Source: Cycas panzhihuaensis (Eukaryota; Cycadophyta). Taken from it: 64,000 nucleotides of DNA. The DNA lies in NCBI GenBank assembly GCA_023213395.1, contig CM041465.1, positions 166,477,741 to 166,541,740 on the forward strand, written 5' to 3'. The position numbers and the translations under genes were made by a program. The notes below the pieces were generated by a model, which worked only from the letters and a program-made list of their open reading frames with translations, was not told where the DNA came from and did no database searches. Positions 11,881-23,051 of the stretch are shown here, in pieces (positions within the stretch are counted from its first letter, which is position 1; every line of letters begins with the position of its first letter).

Positions 11881-13490
11881 CCATTCAGTCAAAAGAGTTT
11901 GCCAGAGAGATGTCCAGTCAAAACCACCTGATTAGTTTGAGGGTGAATGACCTTAAGAGTCTAGTCATTTGCGGTTACACTCAGATCAAATCCACGAGAA
12001 ACAAGTGTAGATAAAGATAGTAGGTTTTGTTTGAGATTGGGTATGTATAAGACATCAAGCAATGTAAAATCTTCTAATCCTAAGAGTTTCAGGCGAATGT
12101 TGCCAATTCCTTCAATAGGTTGTTGTGATTTATTAGCCATGTAAACAACCTCATGAACATTTGAGTCAAATGTTTGATATAGATTGTGATTGCATGGTAT
12201 ATGTTGAGTTGCTCTTGTGTCCATGATCCAATGTCCATCAATTGAAGCCATACTATTGGCAATTCCAATAGGGCTTGGCATTGCTAAAGGGAATTCACAA
12301 GTGATATATCCACACCTAGCTTCAAAGTATCTCTTTGGTTGGTCAATAGCATTTGATGTTGAAGATCCCTCAATTCTTTGAATGTGTGCTTGTATAAGAC
12401 TTGCACTACTAAAGCATTCTTCACAAGTTTCTTCAACATTGTGAGCTCCATGTTTTAGTTGGAACTTGGCCAACTTATAAGTGGCAGTTCTAGAATCTTT
12501 TGCTAAGTTTCCTTTATGGTTACACCAATCACACATAATGGTTTGATTACTAGTCCCTGAAGAAGTACTAGTTTGGCCTGACTGGCTTGCTCTTTGTTGA
12601 GGTGGCCCTTGGCCTTGCAACTGTCGAGGTTGTGATTGAGGATTTGATTGACCTTGTGGACGATTTCCCATATTTCTTCCTCTTCTTCTTACTCGGTTGT
12701 TTCCTCTACCATGAGAGGGACCTTGATTTTTTGTGTAGCAAACTTCTTCTTCTACCTCAAAGGCTGCATCTGGAAGAGACTCAGAGGCTACAAAGTTTGT
12801 ATCAAAGGTCTTGTTAAATTTTATAAACTTCTCAGCAAGTGCTTCGAAGTTGAGTGTCTTCAATGTTCCACTAGATTGAAGACTTCCAAGCAAGTTTTTA
12901 TAATCAAGGACATGTAAACATGACTGTATCAAAAATGCCCAATTGATGCATTGGGTCTTAAAGTCTTTGTCAATTGCCTGTTTGATTGGTCGAAGGAGAT
13001 TTATTGTCTCATGAGCTCATCCCTTCTGCATTTTTAATTTGTTCATTTTTAAAATAAAATAAACAAATTCTAAATCTGACTTTGTATTAAAGTTCTTTTT
13101 AAGAACTTCTAAGACCTTCCAGGCCGTATCATGTTCCTCTTCGTTTATCAAGTTGTGTAAGGAGTGATCAATGACCAACAAAATTCCTGCACGAATCTTT
13201 TCATCATCTATTTCCTATTGTAGTTTAGTTGTAGCATCTGTAAGAGCTGTTGGGGTGGATCCACTGGAAGCAGTTGTTGTAGTCATTCTTTGCTATCTTT
13301 GGGTGTAATTTGAAGGTGGGCTCTCCAAAGGCCTTCATACTTTGCAGTATTTTAAATTCCAGTGTACCATATATCCTAATTTTCTTTGCCTTTTAATGTG
13401 TAGTTAATATTTTACTTGAATTGAATGACATGGTGATGATGATGAAGTAGAAGAGATGATAGAAGTATGTGCCATTGACACATGTGGCTA
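11881..13490 (-). repeat. Copia A gag-protease tandem duplication, unit 2
   Basis: Second copy of the unit starting at CCATTCAGTC (11881). Its right end near 13490 continues into the leader, as in copia B near 51245. It contains the long gag-protease frame at 11961-12932. The ten-base microhomology at both left borders suggests slippage, template switching or unequal exchange. Confidence 0.9.
11961..13430 (-). pseudogene. Copia A gag and aspartic protease (better preserved copy)
   Basis: The N-terminal gag part is broken (13430-12933: GILLVIDHSLHNLINEEEH, AWKVLEVLKKNFNTKSDLEF). An uninterrupted 323-codon frame follows at 12932-11961. In it: gag C-terminus (1-60), a basic RGRGNNRVRRRGRNMGNRPQ stretch with Q-rich linker (75-120), and a zinc knuckle CDWCNHKGNLAKDS (134-147) in which the expected His is Asn142 and the last Cys is Ser147. 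The protease block WIMDTRATQH (235-244) keeps catalytic D238 but has R in place of the G of 'D(S/T)G'. Gag coats the RNA and protease matures the polyprotein; both are inactive here. It is the longest clean frame in the window. Confidence 0.9.
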
Positions 13491-15379
13491 GTACACTTGG
13501 CGCAATAGGGATGTAGAAATGATTGTTATGATGAGAAGCAAGTAATAATTAACTATTTTTTAACAATTATATAAAAAATAAGTTAATGGTCTAATGTAGA
13601 GCTGGCAAAGAGTGGTGATGTGTCATGCCACTAACCTCTCACTTATGTCCAAATGTAGGTGAGGTTTCGATGCCTAAGGCTTCTAGTATACGATTAGGGC
13701 CTTCACCCACGATACCCGCACCTACGCTTGGTGATGAAATCCAAGTCACAATGGAGCCCAGGTACTCCCAATCCTTATCCAGTTCACCAATGAGAAGTTA
13801 TATACCTCCTCCGAAGAGTCAAACGGTACTGTGTATCCCACAGCTATGATGGATATTGGACTGGGTTAATTTTAACCTCGTATTAAGGTTTTTAGTTTTC
13901 CCAAGTGGTTTTCAGTATTATCCTTGATTGGAGGCCATAGGTATGGCTAACCTGTCCCTCCACCATTATTCTGGTTAAGACCAAACCCAGTATAAAACTC
14001 ACACCTCCCTTAGGGCTTGGATTTCGGCCAACCTTGGTCTATTTCAACCAAGACAAGTATGCGCGTAAGTCAAGAACTTATGGTATAGATCATACGTATG
14101 AGATTCCTTTTAGGAATAGTGTAAGATGTTTCCATATAACTGAAAACTGAAATAGAAAATTGCTAAATATGCTTGCTTACTTTTCGTGCTTACTTTGTTA
14201 TTGTTGCTGCTTTTATGATGCTTTGTGGTTGTTGCTGCTTTTGTAATGCTTTATGCTATATATGCAAATAGAAAAAGCATGCTAGACTTAGTAGGGGAAC
14301 TGGATGTTGCTTCTGATCTAAGGTTTCCCTTGCTTTAGTACAATGTTTCCAAATATGATTTTGGAAGTTTTAATATAAAATTCACAATGGGCTAAAAAAC
14401 GGATCAACTTGCCACTAAATGATAATTTTTCTAAATATATATGCATGTTATTTTGCCCTATTTTATGATTTTTTCACAAAATTTACAAATAATGATAAAT
14501 GGGCAAATTTTTAAATATTACAAATATGAAGGCCTAAATGATGAAATATGAATTTATGATAGGAGGAAAAAGTGTTGAGAATGTCATTTCTAATAGAGTT
14601 GTAAAGTTATATTTTAGAAAAGGCACAAAAAGTTTTCTGCCCGAAAAAGCACCAAAGTAAAATCATGCTAGATCAACTATCTCAGAATCTGGACTTTAAT
14701 ATATAAAAAGTTATGTTTTGACATGTACATTAACTTTTCCTTCTATATCATCTACAAAATTTGCTAAAAAAATGCCTGAAATTCCCTTGCAAGGTCCTTT
14801 GTGGGGTTGAGTAAGCAAAATCAGCAACTGTGAGAAAACTGCATAGATCTCACTAACCAGTGGATGAAATTTGATGAGATTTATCTTAAACGGATCTTAA
14901 AACATAAATATACTAGATCCCTTAATAAAAATTTTAAATATTTAGCTTATAATTAAAGAATTTCATTAGGAAAAGTGCTTTAAATCACTTATCCATAGAA
15001 TTTACCCTTTTGTCACAGCCAAAACTTACTGTTTTAGGCTGAATATGAAGTTTCTCCAGAAGATAAAAATTATCCTCTAGTCAAGGTGACCTTGCATGCC
15101 AAATTTTATCAAATTCTAAGATTGTCAAAGTTTTATGAAATTTTGGGCCTTTAATATTTCTAGGACTGTTCTGGCAGCTGATGGCTTCAAAAACCTATAC
15201 TCTTCACCTCTGAATTTCTACACACATATAGAAAGTAGCAACATACAAATTACTATAATTTTAAGCTCTTAAAATGTTAAAAAAATGATAAATGCACTCT
15301 CAATACTTCACATTAAAGGTGAAGGAGAGGCAAAATGACTCCATGCAAGTGGAATGGAGTGAATAGATCCCCTTCTAGA
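13491..15379 (-). other. Copia A 5' leader, non-coding
   Basis: About 1.9 kb between the primer binding site and gag with no supported coding frame. The block at 13620-14080 is conserved in copia B (51370-51840), so it belongs to the family. The remainder is AT-rich and less alike. Confidence 0.6.
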
Positions 15380-15389
15380 TCTGATACCA
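15380..15389 (-). promoter_or_regulatory. Copia A primer binding site (initiator tRNA-Met type)
   Basis: The minus strand reads TGGTATCAGA directly inside the 5' LTR. This is the usual plant copia primer site complementary to the 3' end of initiator methionine tRNA. The same site is at 53114-53105 in copia B. Confidence 0.9.
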
Positions 15390-15391
15390 CA

Positions 15392-15702
15392 TGAAGGAAG
15401 GATGGATCTAAGATATAAATCACTCACATGCACACAATGGCAATGGAGAATGAAAAAGAAGATGAAACAAGATATGAGAGCAAGCTTGGAGGTGAGAATG
15501 AATAATAACTCCCTCCTTGAGATTTGTCCTTTATTATTGAGGGTGAGCATTAGGGTTAGGATTTTCCCGCCTAATGACATGAACCTGAAATTACATCTAA
15601 ATGCACATAAAGTGCATTTCATTAAGAGACTAATGCTAATAATATATCCTAAGGTCGCATAATTAATCTACACAAATGACCTTGATACATTAATCTCTTT
15701 CA
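15392..15702 (-). repeat. Copia A 5' LTR
   Basis: 311 bp, matching 5979-6290 with about 17 differences. It abuts the primer binding site on its left and GGTAG, the target duplication, on its right. Confidence 0.95.
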
Positions 15703-16320
15703 GGTAGACAGATCCTTGTTGCCCTTACTTGGCTCACAAGCCACCCGACACAGTTGATGGGATGATCACATAGGAAGAGGTTCCTAGAAAACAACTTTCA
15801 TTCATCCTTTGTGGATGAATTTGAGTTGCTCTCAGTGGGATGAACACATGGATCCCATTTGATCTAGCCATGGGTGCCCCAATAAAAGGTTATAGTCCAC
15901 ATTAATGTATAAGACTACTATATCAGTAAAGACAGTTTTATCCTCAAGGGTGAGAGGGATAGAAATTAATCCCAAGGGTGTCTTTTCACTACCATCGTAA
16001 CCTTGACATCACCATGGGATTGGTTCAAGGGTCGTTATACCCAACTCTTGAATTATATATAAGGGCATAGCATTAACAGAAGAATCATTATCTACAACCA
16101 TCCTTATAAGTGTACACTTGGGAGTGTCGATAGAAATGGTGAAGGGTAAGTGCCATTGGCACTCCCTTTCACTTGCAGGTGGGAGGTCTTTAAGGTCAAA
16201 AGTGATGAGGGGCTCCTGGTTTAAGGCATTGCCCAAAGCATGGATAGGGGCATCGGTTTGACCCAAAGCCTCAAATAGAAAGGCACATTACTCAGGGCAA
16301 CTTCATAAGATATCCATCAA
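15703..16320 (-). pseudogene. Gypsy C aspartic protease region
   Basis: Continuation of gypsy C beyond copia A. Minus-strand frame 16266-16009 has MVVDNDSSVNAMPLYIIQEL near 16110-16050, the plant gypsy retropepsin block in which D-x-G-S-S is expected; G is D here. The following 15960-15840 keeps a decayed 'LLG(R)PW' block. It joins the linker at 5978 across copia A. Confidence 0.75.
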
Positions 16321-18800
16321 GAACATTCCTACAGCCATGATATGGAGCTTATCTACTATAGATAATGATTTCCCCTTCCCGGTAGGTTGGGGAAGTGCCC
16401 TTTAAAAGTCATAATGCCAAAGGTAGACAGGAATGGTCTTTGGGACCATAGGGATCTTTGAGGGTAAATTATCTGCAAGAAAATAGGCAAAGGCCCCAGT
16501 GGCTTCCTTAGTCACTTGAGAACTTGTGACGGGGTACAAAAGGGTGGTCTTAAGCATCTGAATAACTCTCTTCTCCTTGTTTGAAGGTTTAGAAGAAGAA
16601 GATTAGGGATGTGAACCAGGAGCAGAAGATAAACCTCTTGCCCCCTTTCACTTTGCCTACTCGGGAGCAAGGTTGGGAGATCATCCCTTATTTCTTATCC
16701 CTCTATCTTAAGTGGATTAATCCCATTCCCCATATTTGTGGAGAGGGTCACAATGAACGGGTTGATATAGATTAGGCCTATACTCCTGTTTAGGAGAAGA
16801 ATCATGCAGTGGGCAAGCTTAGGATGGTGCACCCAATATTATGAATCTTCATGAAGGCACTCACCATAGATGGAGCAAGACTTCTTCTCAAGGGAGGATT
16901 TTCCCTCCTTACTTGAGAAGTTTGGGTGTTTCTACCTTTCGGCAACGCAGCTTGGGATGCCTGATAGATAGACCTACGAGAATCTAGAGGGGATTGAGAG
17001 GGTTGGAGCTTTAACTCCTTCATCATATGTTTAAATGAATGTATGGCAAAAGTTAAGGGATCTAAGGTCTTTTCTATTATATGGGTAAGAGGCCTTGGAG
17101 GTTGTTGAGGTCGTTAGTCATGTGACAAAGGGGGTGTCTCTCATTGTTGCAATAACTTAAGAGGTTTTTTTAGACTCGCTTGGATCTCAATAGCTTTAAG
17201 CGTTAAGCATTTTGCTAAGGCAGACTTATATGTCATTACCCCCATTTTGAGGACCTCAATATGGATTTTAGGATAGAGGGCATGTACAAAAATATCCCTC
17301 TTCAATTCCTCGGGCAATGTGGCCTTTGTGGAATGGAGGAGATTTTGAAAATGCCTCACAAAGTTATGATTTATTTCATCACGACCTTATTTAAGGGAGA
17401 GTAGGACCTTATTCCCAATCTCAAAAGGATGAGCTATGTTGAAGTAGTTAATGAACTCATCTACAAATTGTTGGAAGGTGTGGATTAAGTGAGCAGGGAG
17501 ACAATAAAACCACTTAAGGACGTCTCCATTCAAAGAGTGAGGAAATAATTTCATTAGTATGTGGTCGTAAGCCCAATAATCGATACATGCCATGGAGAAA
17601 CTCCTGATATATTTAGTTGGATCTTGTGACGAGGCACCATCAAATTTAGGTAGATGAGGAGGGTGAGGCAGTAGGTTAGTCCTAAGTGTCTTGATGGGTA
17701 ATGGGGTTGACCTATAGTCATCAAAAGGACAAACCCTTGGTTGAGCTAGAGGGTCAATGAGAGACAAAGGAAGGGGTGGATATAGATACTTGGGTCCTCC
17801 TTAAGGGGTTTTAGTGTGTGAGAGATATGGGTTCCCACCTGGTTGGTGGGAAGGAATCATTCCCATTTGAGGGAAGGTTGGATAGGAGGGAAGTAGGTAA
17901 GAGGGCCCCACTCCACCTTGAGGATATGCACCTTGTTAGGAGGGCATATGAGAGAATGGGCCTTGAGAAGGGGCAGGTCCTCTTCATAAAGGCATTATGT
18001 ATAGAGTAGAACAGGAAGAAGGCAGATGAGACATGAGGTTTTGCCCAAATGGGTAGGAGGTGGGACTCCACAAGGGTATAGCGAATCCACCACATAAATT
18101 GGATGAGGATTTCCCTTTCCATGCCCCTAAGGTTGGGACGTATACCCTAGAGGCATGTAAAGAGAAGGGTCCATTAGTTGTGGACGAGGATGCATGGGGA
18201 TAGGTCCGACATGGCCCAAAGATAGGGGACGTGAAGGTCCCCTAGGTCATGTGAGAGGAGCATGAACCATGGTTGGTTGAGGCATGGCTGCCTGATTTGG
18301 GAGGGGTATGCTCAATCTAGTTTGGGATGTGAGTATGCCCTGAGTAGACCCTTAGGCATGGGGGACATGGGAATTAGAGAAATAATAGGAGCAGGTCCTA
18401 TTTTAACCATGGATATGGGTTGAGAGGAATTGAAAGGTGCAGATGTGGAAGAGGATGGCACCAAACTACGAAGGATGCTTTCCAACCACTTTAGAGGTTG
18501 ATGGGCACTTATAGCTTAGAAGCATTATTGCAATTCCTCTATGGCATCTGTGGGAGGGGTTCCTACTTACACATATGAGGTGGAAGGCTCTTCATGTGAG
18601 GTGAGACTCATAGGCCAATCCTCATGGGAACTATCATCAGGGTGATAGTACTCCATAGGACTAGAAGCACCTACGTCATGTGTAGGAAACTGATGATAGT
18701 CTAGGTGCTCATGGTCACCCGAGTAGAAGATGGGATCATTGCCCTTTTAGGTGAGATCTTAAAGGGAATTTGGAACCTGAGCTTAGGTTTCAGAAACATA
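16321..18800 (-). pseudogene. Gypsy C gag
   Basis: Minus-strand gag. The best block is the 126-codon frame 17767-17387: LPKFDGASSQDPTKYIRSF, then LFPHSLNGDVLKWFYCLP and FQQFVDEFINYFN, the retrotransposon gag core of plant gypsy elements. It continues at 17359-17141 (LPEELKRDIFVHALYP) and 17026-16802, a basic Pro/Ser-rich part ending in a possible zinc-knuckle remnant. 18120-17800 and up to 18800 encode a Pro/Gly-rich N-terminal part with many stops. Gag forms the particle shell; this copy is broken. Confidence 0.85.
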
Positions 18801-19083
18801 GGTATGGTATGCCCAATCCGATAGGTATCTCTCCATTGTCAATTCAGAATCAGATAAGGGAAAGAAGGAATATGAAGACTCTTCCAAAATGGGAGGAAGA
18901 CCTCGTAGGCAACAAGAGAATGTTACATTCATGTCTTGCCCAAAATCACAGAAGAATCAATAACAAATAAAATGATGAGGCATTTATGGTTGCCCAATAA
19001 ACCTAGGAAGTATGGAAACAAAAGAAAGGCAAACACTAACACAAAGGGAACTATGGTATTTCCTTACGGGCGGTCCCTAATAT
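18801..19083 (-). other. Gypsy C leader between primer site and gag
   Basis: About 280 bp, no convincing frame; lies between the candidate primer binding site and the start of gag. Confidence 0.35.
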
Positions 19084-19091
19084 GGTCACCA
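19084..19091 (-). promoter_or_regulatory. Candidate primer binding site of gypsy C
   Basis: The minus strand reads TGGTGACC just inside a possible LTR end, at the position expected upstream of gag. TGG pairs with the CCA end of a tRNA, but I cannot assign the tRNA. No second LTR is in the window to confirm the LTR edge. Confidence 0.35.
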
Positions 19092-19092
19092 A

Positions 19093-21500
19093 TGGATGTG
19101 TACCTCTAGGGGGTCACTATGGATAAGGACATTTATACAAACACTAAGGATATAAAAGGGGTCTAGAGACCTTGAAGAAAGGATAGGTTACCCTCAAAGG
19201 GCATCTGTGTGTCAAAACACATGTTCAGGGACCTGTAAATAGCATGACAACCTTCCCTTTTTTCTAGATACCTTTCTTGGTTTGAATTGGATAACAAGGT
19301 ATCTTCAAGTAACTAAATAGCCTAAGGAGAGCTCTCCTATCCTTAGAGAGAGAGAAGAGGGGCTAGACCTCCTTTCGAAAAAGGAGGCAAGCAAAGAAGG
19401 AGAGGAGTGGTAGCAAAGTGAGAGGCAGTTTTGATAAGCCTACTCAAAGTCTAGAAGTTTGTCAAGAAGAGGGTAAGGTCTTGAGTGCTAAGGTCTCAAG
19501 AAGGAGATAATGTTTCCACCATTGAAGAAGTAACCAAGTTGCAATCTCTTCTTGAGTGACAAGAAGAGCAAGACAGTGTGGGTGTGCAATAGAAAGAACG
19601 ATGGAGAAAAGTTGCGAGTATGTCATAACAACTAGGTTATGAAGTTTTCTTGGGCTTTTGAAAAGAATAGGACAATCTTTTGAATTGATGTTCACTATAT
19701 TGTAAGGTATGATTTGGTCTTGTTTATGCAAGTTTGTGGTGCCATTTTAATCTCACTCAAAGATGGGTGCTGCCAAAGAAATAAAATGCACAAAAGACTA
19801 AAACAAGCATAGAAAACAAATATGCAACTTTTTCCCTATTTGTCTGCTCACTTTCTTTTGCCTCTAAATGAATGCAATGAGAACTAAAGGTATGGAGGAG
19901 GAAATAGAAATATAGAGCACAAGGTGCTACCTTACATGGTTATGCCTTCCTTTTTAGTAGGAAGAGGATTAGATTCTTTAGGAAATGACAAATCTAATAA
20001 ATGTTTCCTAAAAATGCATGCAAATGGTATGCTTTTTTATCTCTTCCCCTTCTAACATGCAACTAAAGAAACTTTCAAGGGAAAAAAGGCTTTCAATTCT
20101 TTCTTTTCTTTTTCTTGATTTTATAAAACCAAAAAAATGGAATAGGGGAGAAAGAGAGAAGGAGAAGGGTGCATAAGAAAGAGTGCACTTGGTTATGACA
20201 TTTGGTGTTGCATTTCATTGCACCCCTTGTTGCTACTCCTCATAATGCATCCCCATAAGTTACTAACCTTTATTTCCGTTGCTTATCATGAAAGCCATTG
20301 GAATTGGAGGGAGGAGCTTCCTTACTTTCCTCTAACCTCCAAATAGGGCTTACTTACCATCCCCAATCAAGAAATAATGCAAGAAGAGAAACAAAAATAA
20401 AGTAGAAACAAATAAAATGTTACCCTTTTGTGATATGTTATTCGATTCGTAACATAGTCTCCAACCTATAACACATAAGAGATCAAGTCTTCCCACAACC
20501 AAGATATGTATGTATATGCGTATCCTTAATAAACAATGCTAGTATATTGATTTGTAAACAAAAGGAGAAATAAATACAATAGTGTGTATTTCTTGTTTAC
20601 TAATTTGTGTGTGTGAGTGTAACAATCATAATATATGTAAAATAGAGGAAAAAGATGGGTGTTGCCTCAGGATGGCAAGCTCCTCTAAATGGTGATAGAT
20701 CCCTACGATCTATAGATAACTCACTTGGTTAGGGTTTGCAAGCAAATACAAGGTTGATAGGTATGTGTGTAGGTCTCACAATGAACCAAAATCTTAAAAC
20801 TAGTAGTGGAATACAAGGAAAGATGCCTCAAAGCATGGGGGAAGGGATTACCCAAGTGAGAGATGGATTTAGGAGTAGGAACTCCAGCCTATGGACCTCT
20901 TCACATGCTCTCTTGGCTTGGTTTAGCTTCCCTATTTCTGTTATTTAGCGGATTTAGTGTGTGGAGGATGAGTAGAGTGGTGAAAAGGAGGTATTGCCTC
21001 CTTGTACTAGGTGAAAAATGGCCCAAAATCAATATAAAACTAGTCTAAGCATAGATCTAGGGTAATATACCTAAAATAGCAAGGAATAAATCACAAGAAA
21101 GGGAGATTCTTGCAAAGGAAAATAAGAAAAAAAAATGGATTTACCATACAAGAGCGATGACTCTACGTGAAGATTAATATTGGAAGAGAAGAAACCTTTG
21201 TTTTGTGAAGGGAAGAAGGAGATCCCTTGTTGTTTGCTTGATTAGAAGGCCCTCCTTGCTTAGCTTGGCTTGCTCTTTACTTGTAGAAGAAACTTGCAAT
21301 TTTATGTATAGGAGGAGTAGAAGAGAGTAGGGGAAGAGAGAATGAGAGAAGAGAGCTTGTTCCTTATAAAAAAAATAATAGAATATTTTCTTAATTGATT
21401 CCTTATCTAAATGAATTTAAATTTAGGTTTTTTGTTTATTTGGGGAGGCCTCAGGGTCGTTAAGGCCTGATATAGGTGAGTCCTGAGGTAGGATAGTGCA
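19093..21500 (-). repeat. Probable 5' LTR of gypsy C
   Basis: About 2.4 kb without coding frames, directly upstream of the candidate primer site. On the minus strand a TATA-like TTATAAGG (21369-21362) is followed by CT-rich sequence, as in many LTR promoters and leaders. The right edge is a guess. The matching 3' LTR would lie left of the window, beyond P1. Short frames such as 20736-21048 (+) look random. Confidence 0.4.
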
Positions 21501-22509
21501 TTGTCTAGTCATAATTGCCAGAACTAACTATTTCTAGTCATGGCTAACCACATAATAGTCGCAACATGAACTTATTTGTGAATATATTAGTGGCACTACT
21601 AACATGTTAGAAGTGCATAATAATCAAAGCGAGGTGGATAAATATGGCTACAGAGTGGTAATAGAAACATGAAATAGTAAACAATAAATAATAAAGGGAT
21701 GAGAAAGGATGAGTAAGCCTTAGCAGAGGCCCAAGACTTCTCCCTAGAGGTTGATGCACTAACCTATGACCACTCTACATGATGACAACTTACAGAAACA
21801 TGTGACAAAGTCACCCAATGGGGTTAGAACCTCATGAAAATGGTGACAATTAAGATACTAGAATATAAAGAGAGGCTAGGCAGTGAACCCTGATGAGGTA
21901 CATGGAGAAATCTTGTAACGAGCAAGCAATGGGGTGCACCTATCCACTAAAACTCTCAATAAACTACCCTGCATAAATCAAGGGATAGATGAGGTAGAGA
22001 GAAGAAGTGGAAGATACAATGAAGTAGATCGAGGTGCATATGAGTCAAGCTATGGAGCCCCATGAGTACCTATAGTTGAAAGGGAGATCACCTGGGAGCT
22101 ATCATGCCATTGGACCAGAGTCCTAATCATCATAGGAAAAATATTATGCATAGGCAAGCTAATCAAGAAAACCAATCAAACACTCAAGTAGCCATACAAA
22201 CATCATATATTACAATGACTATAAGAATGTGATAGAGTGCAAGAGATAGAATATATACCTGATTATACATGTGCGATGGTGTCCTAATCTATTCTTGGAA
22301 GGTGGGAAACATGTCCACTATATGATTTATTTCATAATGATCACCATCTTCTTTGTTAACATAAGATGAGGCTTGGAACTTAAAAAACAAAACATTATTC
22401 TATCTTGATCCTTATTTATTTATGTTTCTAGATCTAGATCTACCTTTCTTTTGCACACAAACAAAGCCTTAATCAACATGGTTTAGGGCCATACTAGATA
22501 TATCATAAT
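21501..22509. other. Unassigned AT-rich sequence
   Basis: About 1 kb between the presumed gypsy C LTR and the LINE ORF1 fragment. I see no coding frame, LTR pair or repeat here. The right part may be more LINE ORF1, read on the minus strand. Confidence 0.3.
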
Positions 22510-22744
22510 TCTAGGGGCATGCTCAAGCAAAATACCCATACAAATGACATAATCCACATTTAAATGGTATCTATTTATAGTCAATATCCTATAACCAAGA
22601 TCACCCCCCTATAATAATCTTTAATTGGTCTAATAAATCTTTTGAAATATCCATATCAACATAAATCTAGGTGAAGGATGGAACCTTCTAGAAAGATATA
22701 GTTTTTATGGTCTTAAGATATTGCCCTAGGGATCAACCAATAAC
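22510..22744 (-). pseudogene. LINE (L1-type) ORF1 fragment with zinc knuckle, left of copia D
   Basis: The minus strand reads IYVDMDIS-DLLDQLKIIIGG, then IPFKCGLCHLYGYFA-ACP. This is the 'I-VEIDLS--LP--I---...FKCR-C---GH-A--CP' arrangement of plant LINE ORF1 proteins (DUF4283 followed by a CCHC knuckle). The knuckle His is Tyr (CAT to TAT). The fragment ends at the left ATAAC target duplication of copia D and continues on the other side at 40693. ORF1 proteins bind LINE RNA. Confidence 0.75.
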
Positions 22745-23037
22745 TATTGGGTTTAATGTTCATTTCTCCATAATTGATCTTACACAACGATTAATGATGA
22801 TGTGGAACCGCCATAGCTGACTCCATCAGTTTGAGTAGATAAGTATGTATTTTCTTTATTATTTTTTAAATTTCAAAAGTGTGAGTTGATGGCAAGTTAC
22901 TTCCTAATATCCTCATTATAAATAAGAGGTCTCTAACCTAAAGGTGTTTTTAAACACTACCTTTATTTTAGATATTTGTTAATATTTTTCATTATTATGA
23001 CCTTATAGTCATTTTGCTCTGTCCCTACTATCTTTTA
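22745..23037 (+). repeat. Copia D 5' LTR
   Basis: About 293 bp, aligning with 40396-40687 throughout (shared blocks include TATAAATAAGAGGTCT and CCTTATAGTCATT). The first bases are TATTGG here and CGTTGG at the other end, both one transition from the TGTTGG start usual in copia. TATAAATAAG inside is a plausible promoter TATA box. Confidence 0.9.
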
Positions 23038-23039
23038 TT

Positions 23040-23051
23040 TAGTATGAAAAT
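23040..23051 (+). promoter_or_regulatory. Copia D primer binding site, decayed
   Basis: TAGTATGAAAAT directly after the LTR differs from the initiator-Met primer site TGGTATCAGAG by a few changes, mostly G to A. Confidence 0.6.

Larger units (their letters stand above)
5979..15702 (-). mobile_element. Ty1/copia element A, full length, minus strand, nested in gypsy C
   Basis: Bounded by two about 312-bp direct repeats starting TG and ending CA (5979-6290, 15392-15702). Flanks are GGCAG (5974-5978) and GGTAG (15703-15707), a 5-bp target duplication with one C/T change. Inside, on the minus strand: primer binding site (15389-15380), about 1.9-kb leader, gag-protease (present twice), integrase, RT, RNase H, polypurine tract and 3' LTR. 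I counted roughly 17 differences between the LTRs, about 5%. It is 9.7 kb long, enlarged by a 1.58-kb internal tandem duplication and a 574-bp solo LTR. It is the same family as copia B (42767-53429). Confidence 0.95.

Noticed and set aside
15380-15389. tRNA-Met gene fragments at the TGGTATCAGA sites
   Set aside because: They are primer binding sites next to LTRs; no cloverleaf can be formed around them.
20736-21048. Two overlapping plus-strand frames of 61-70 codons
   Set aside because: No domain, no neighbours, in presumed LTR sequence; length expected by chance.
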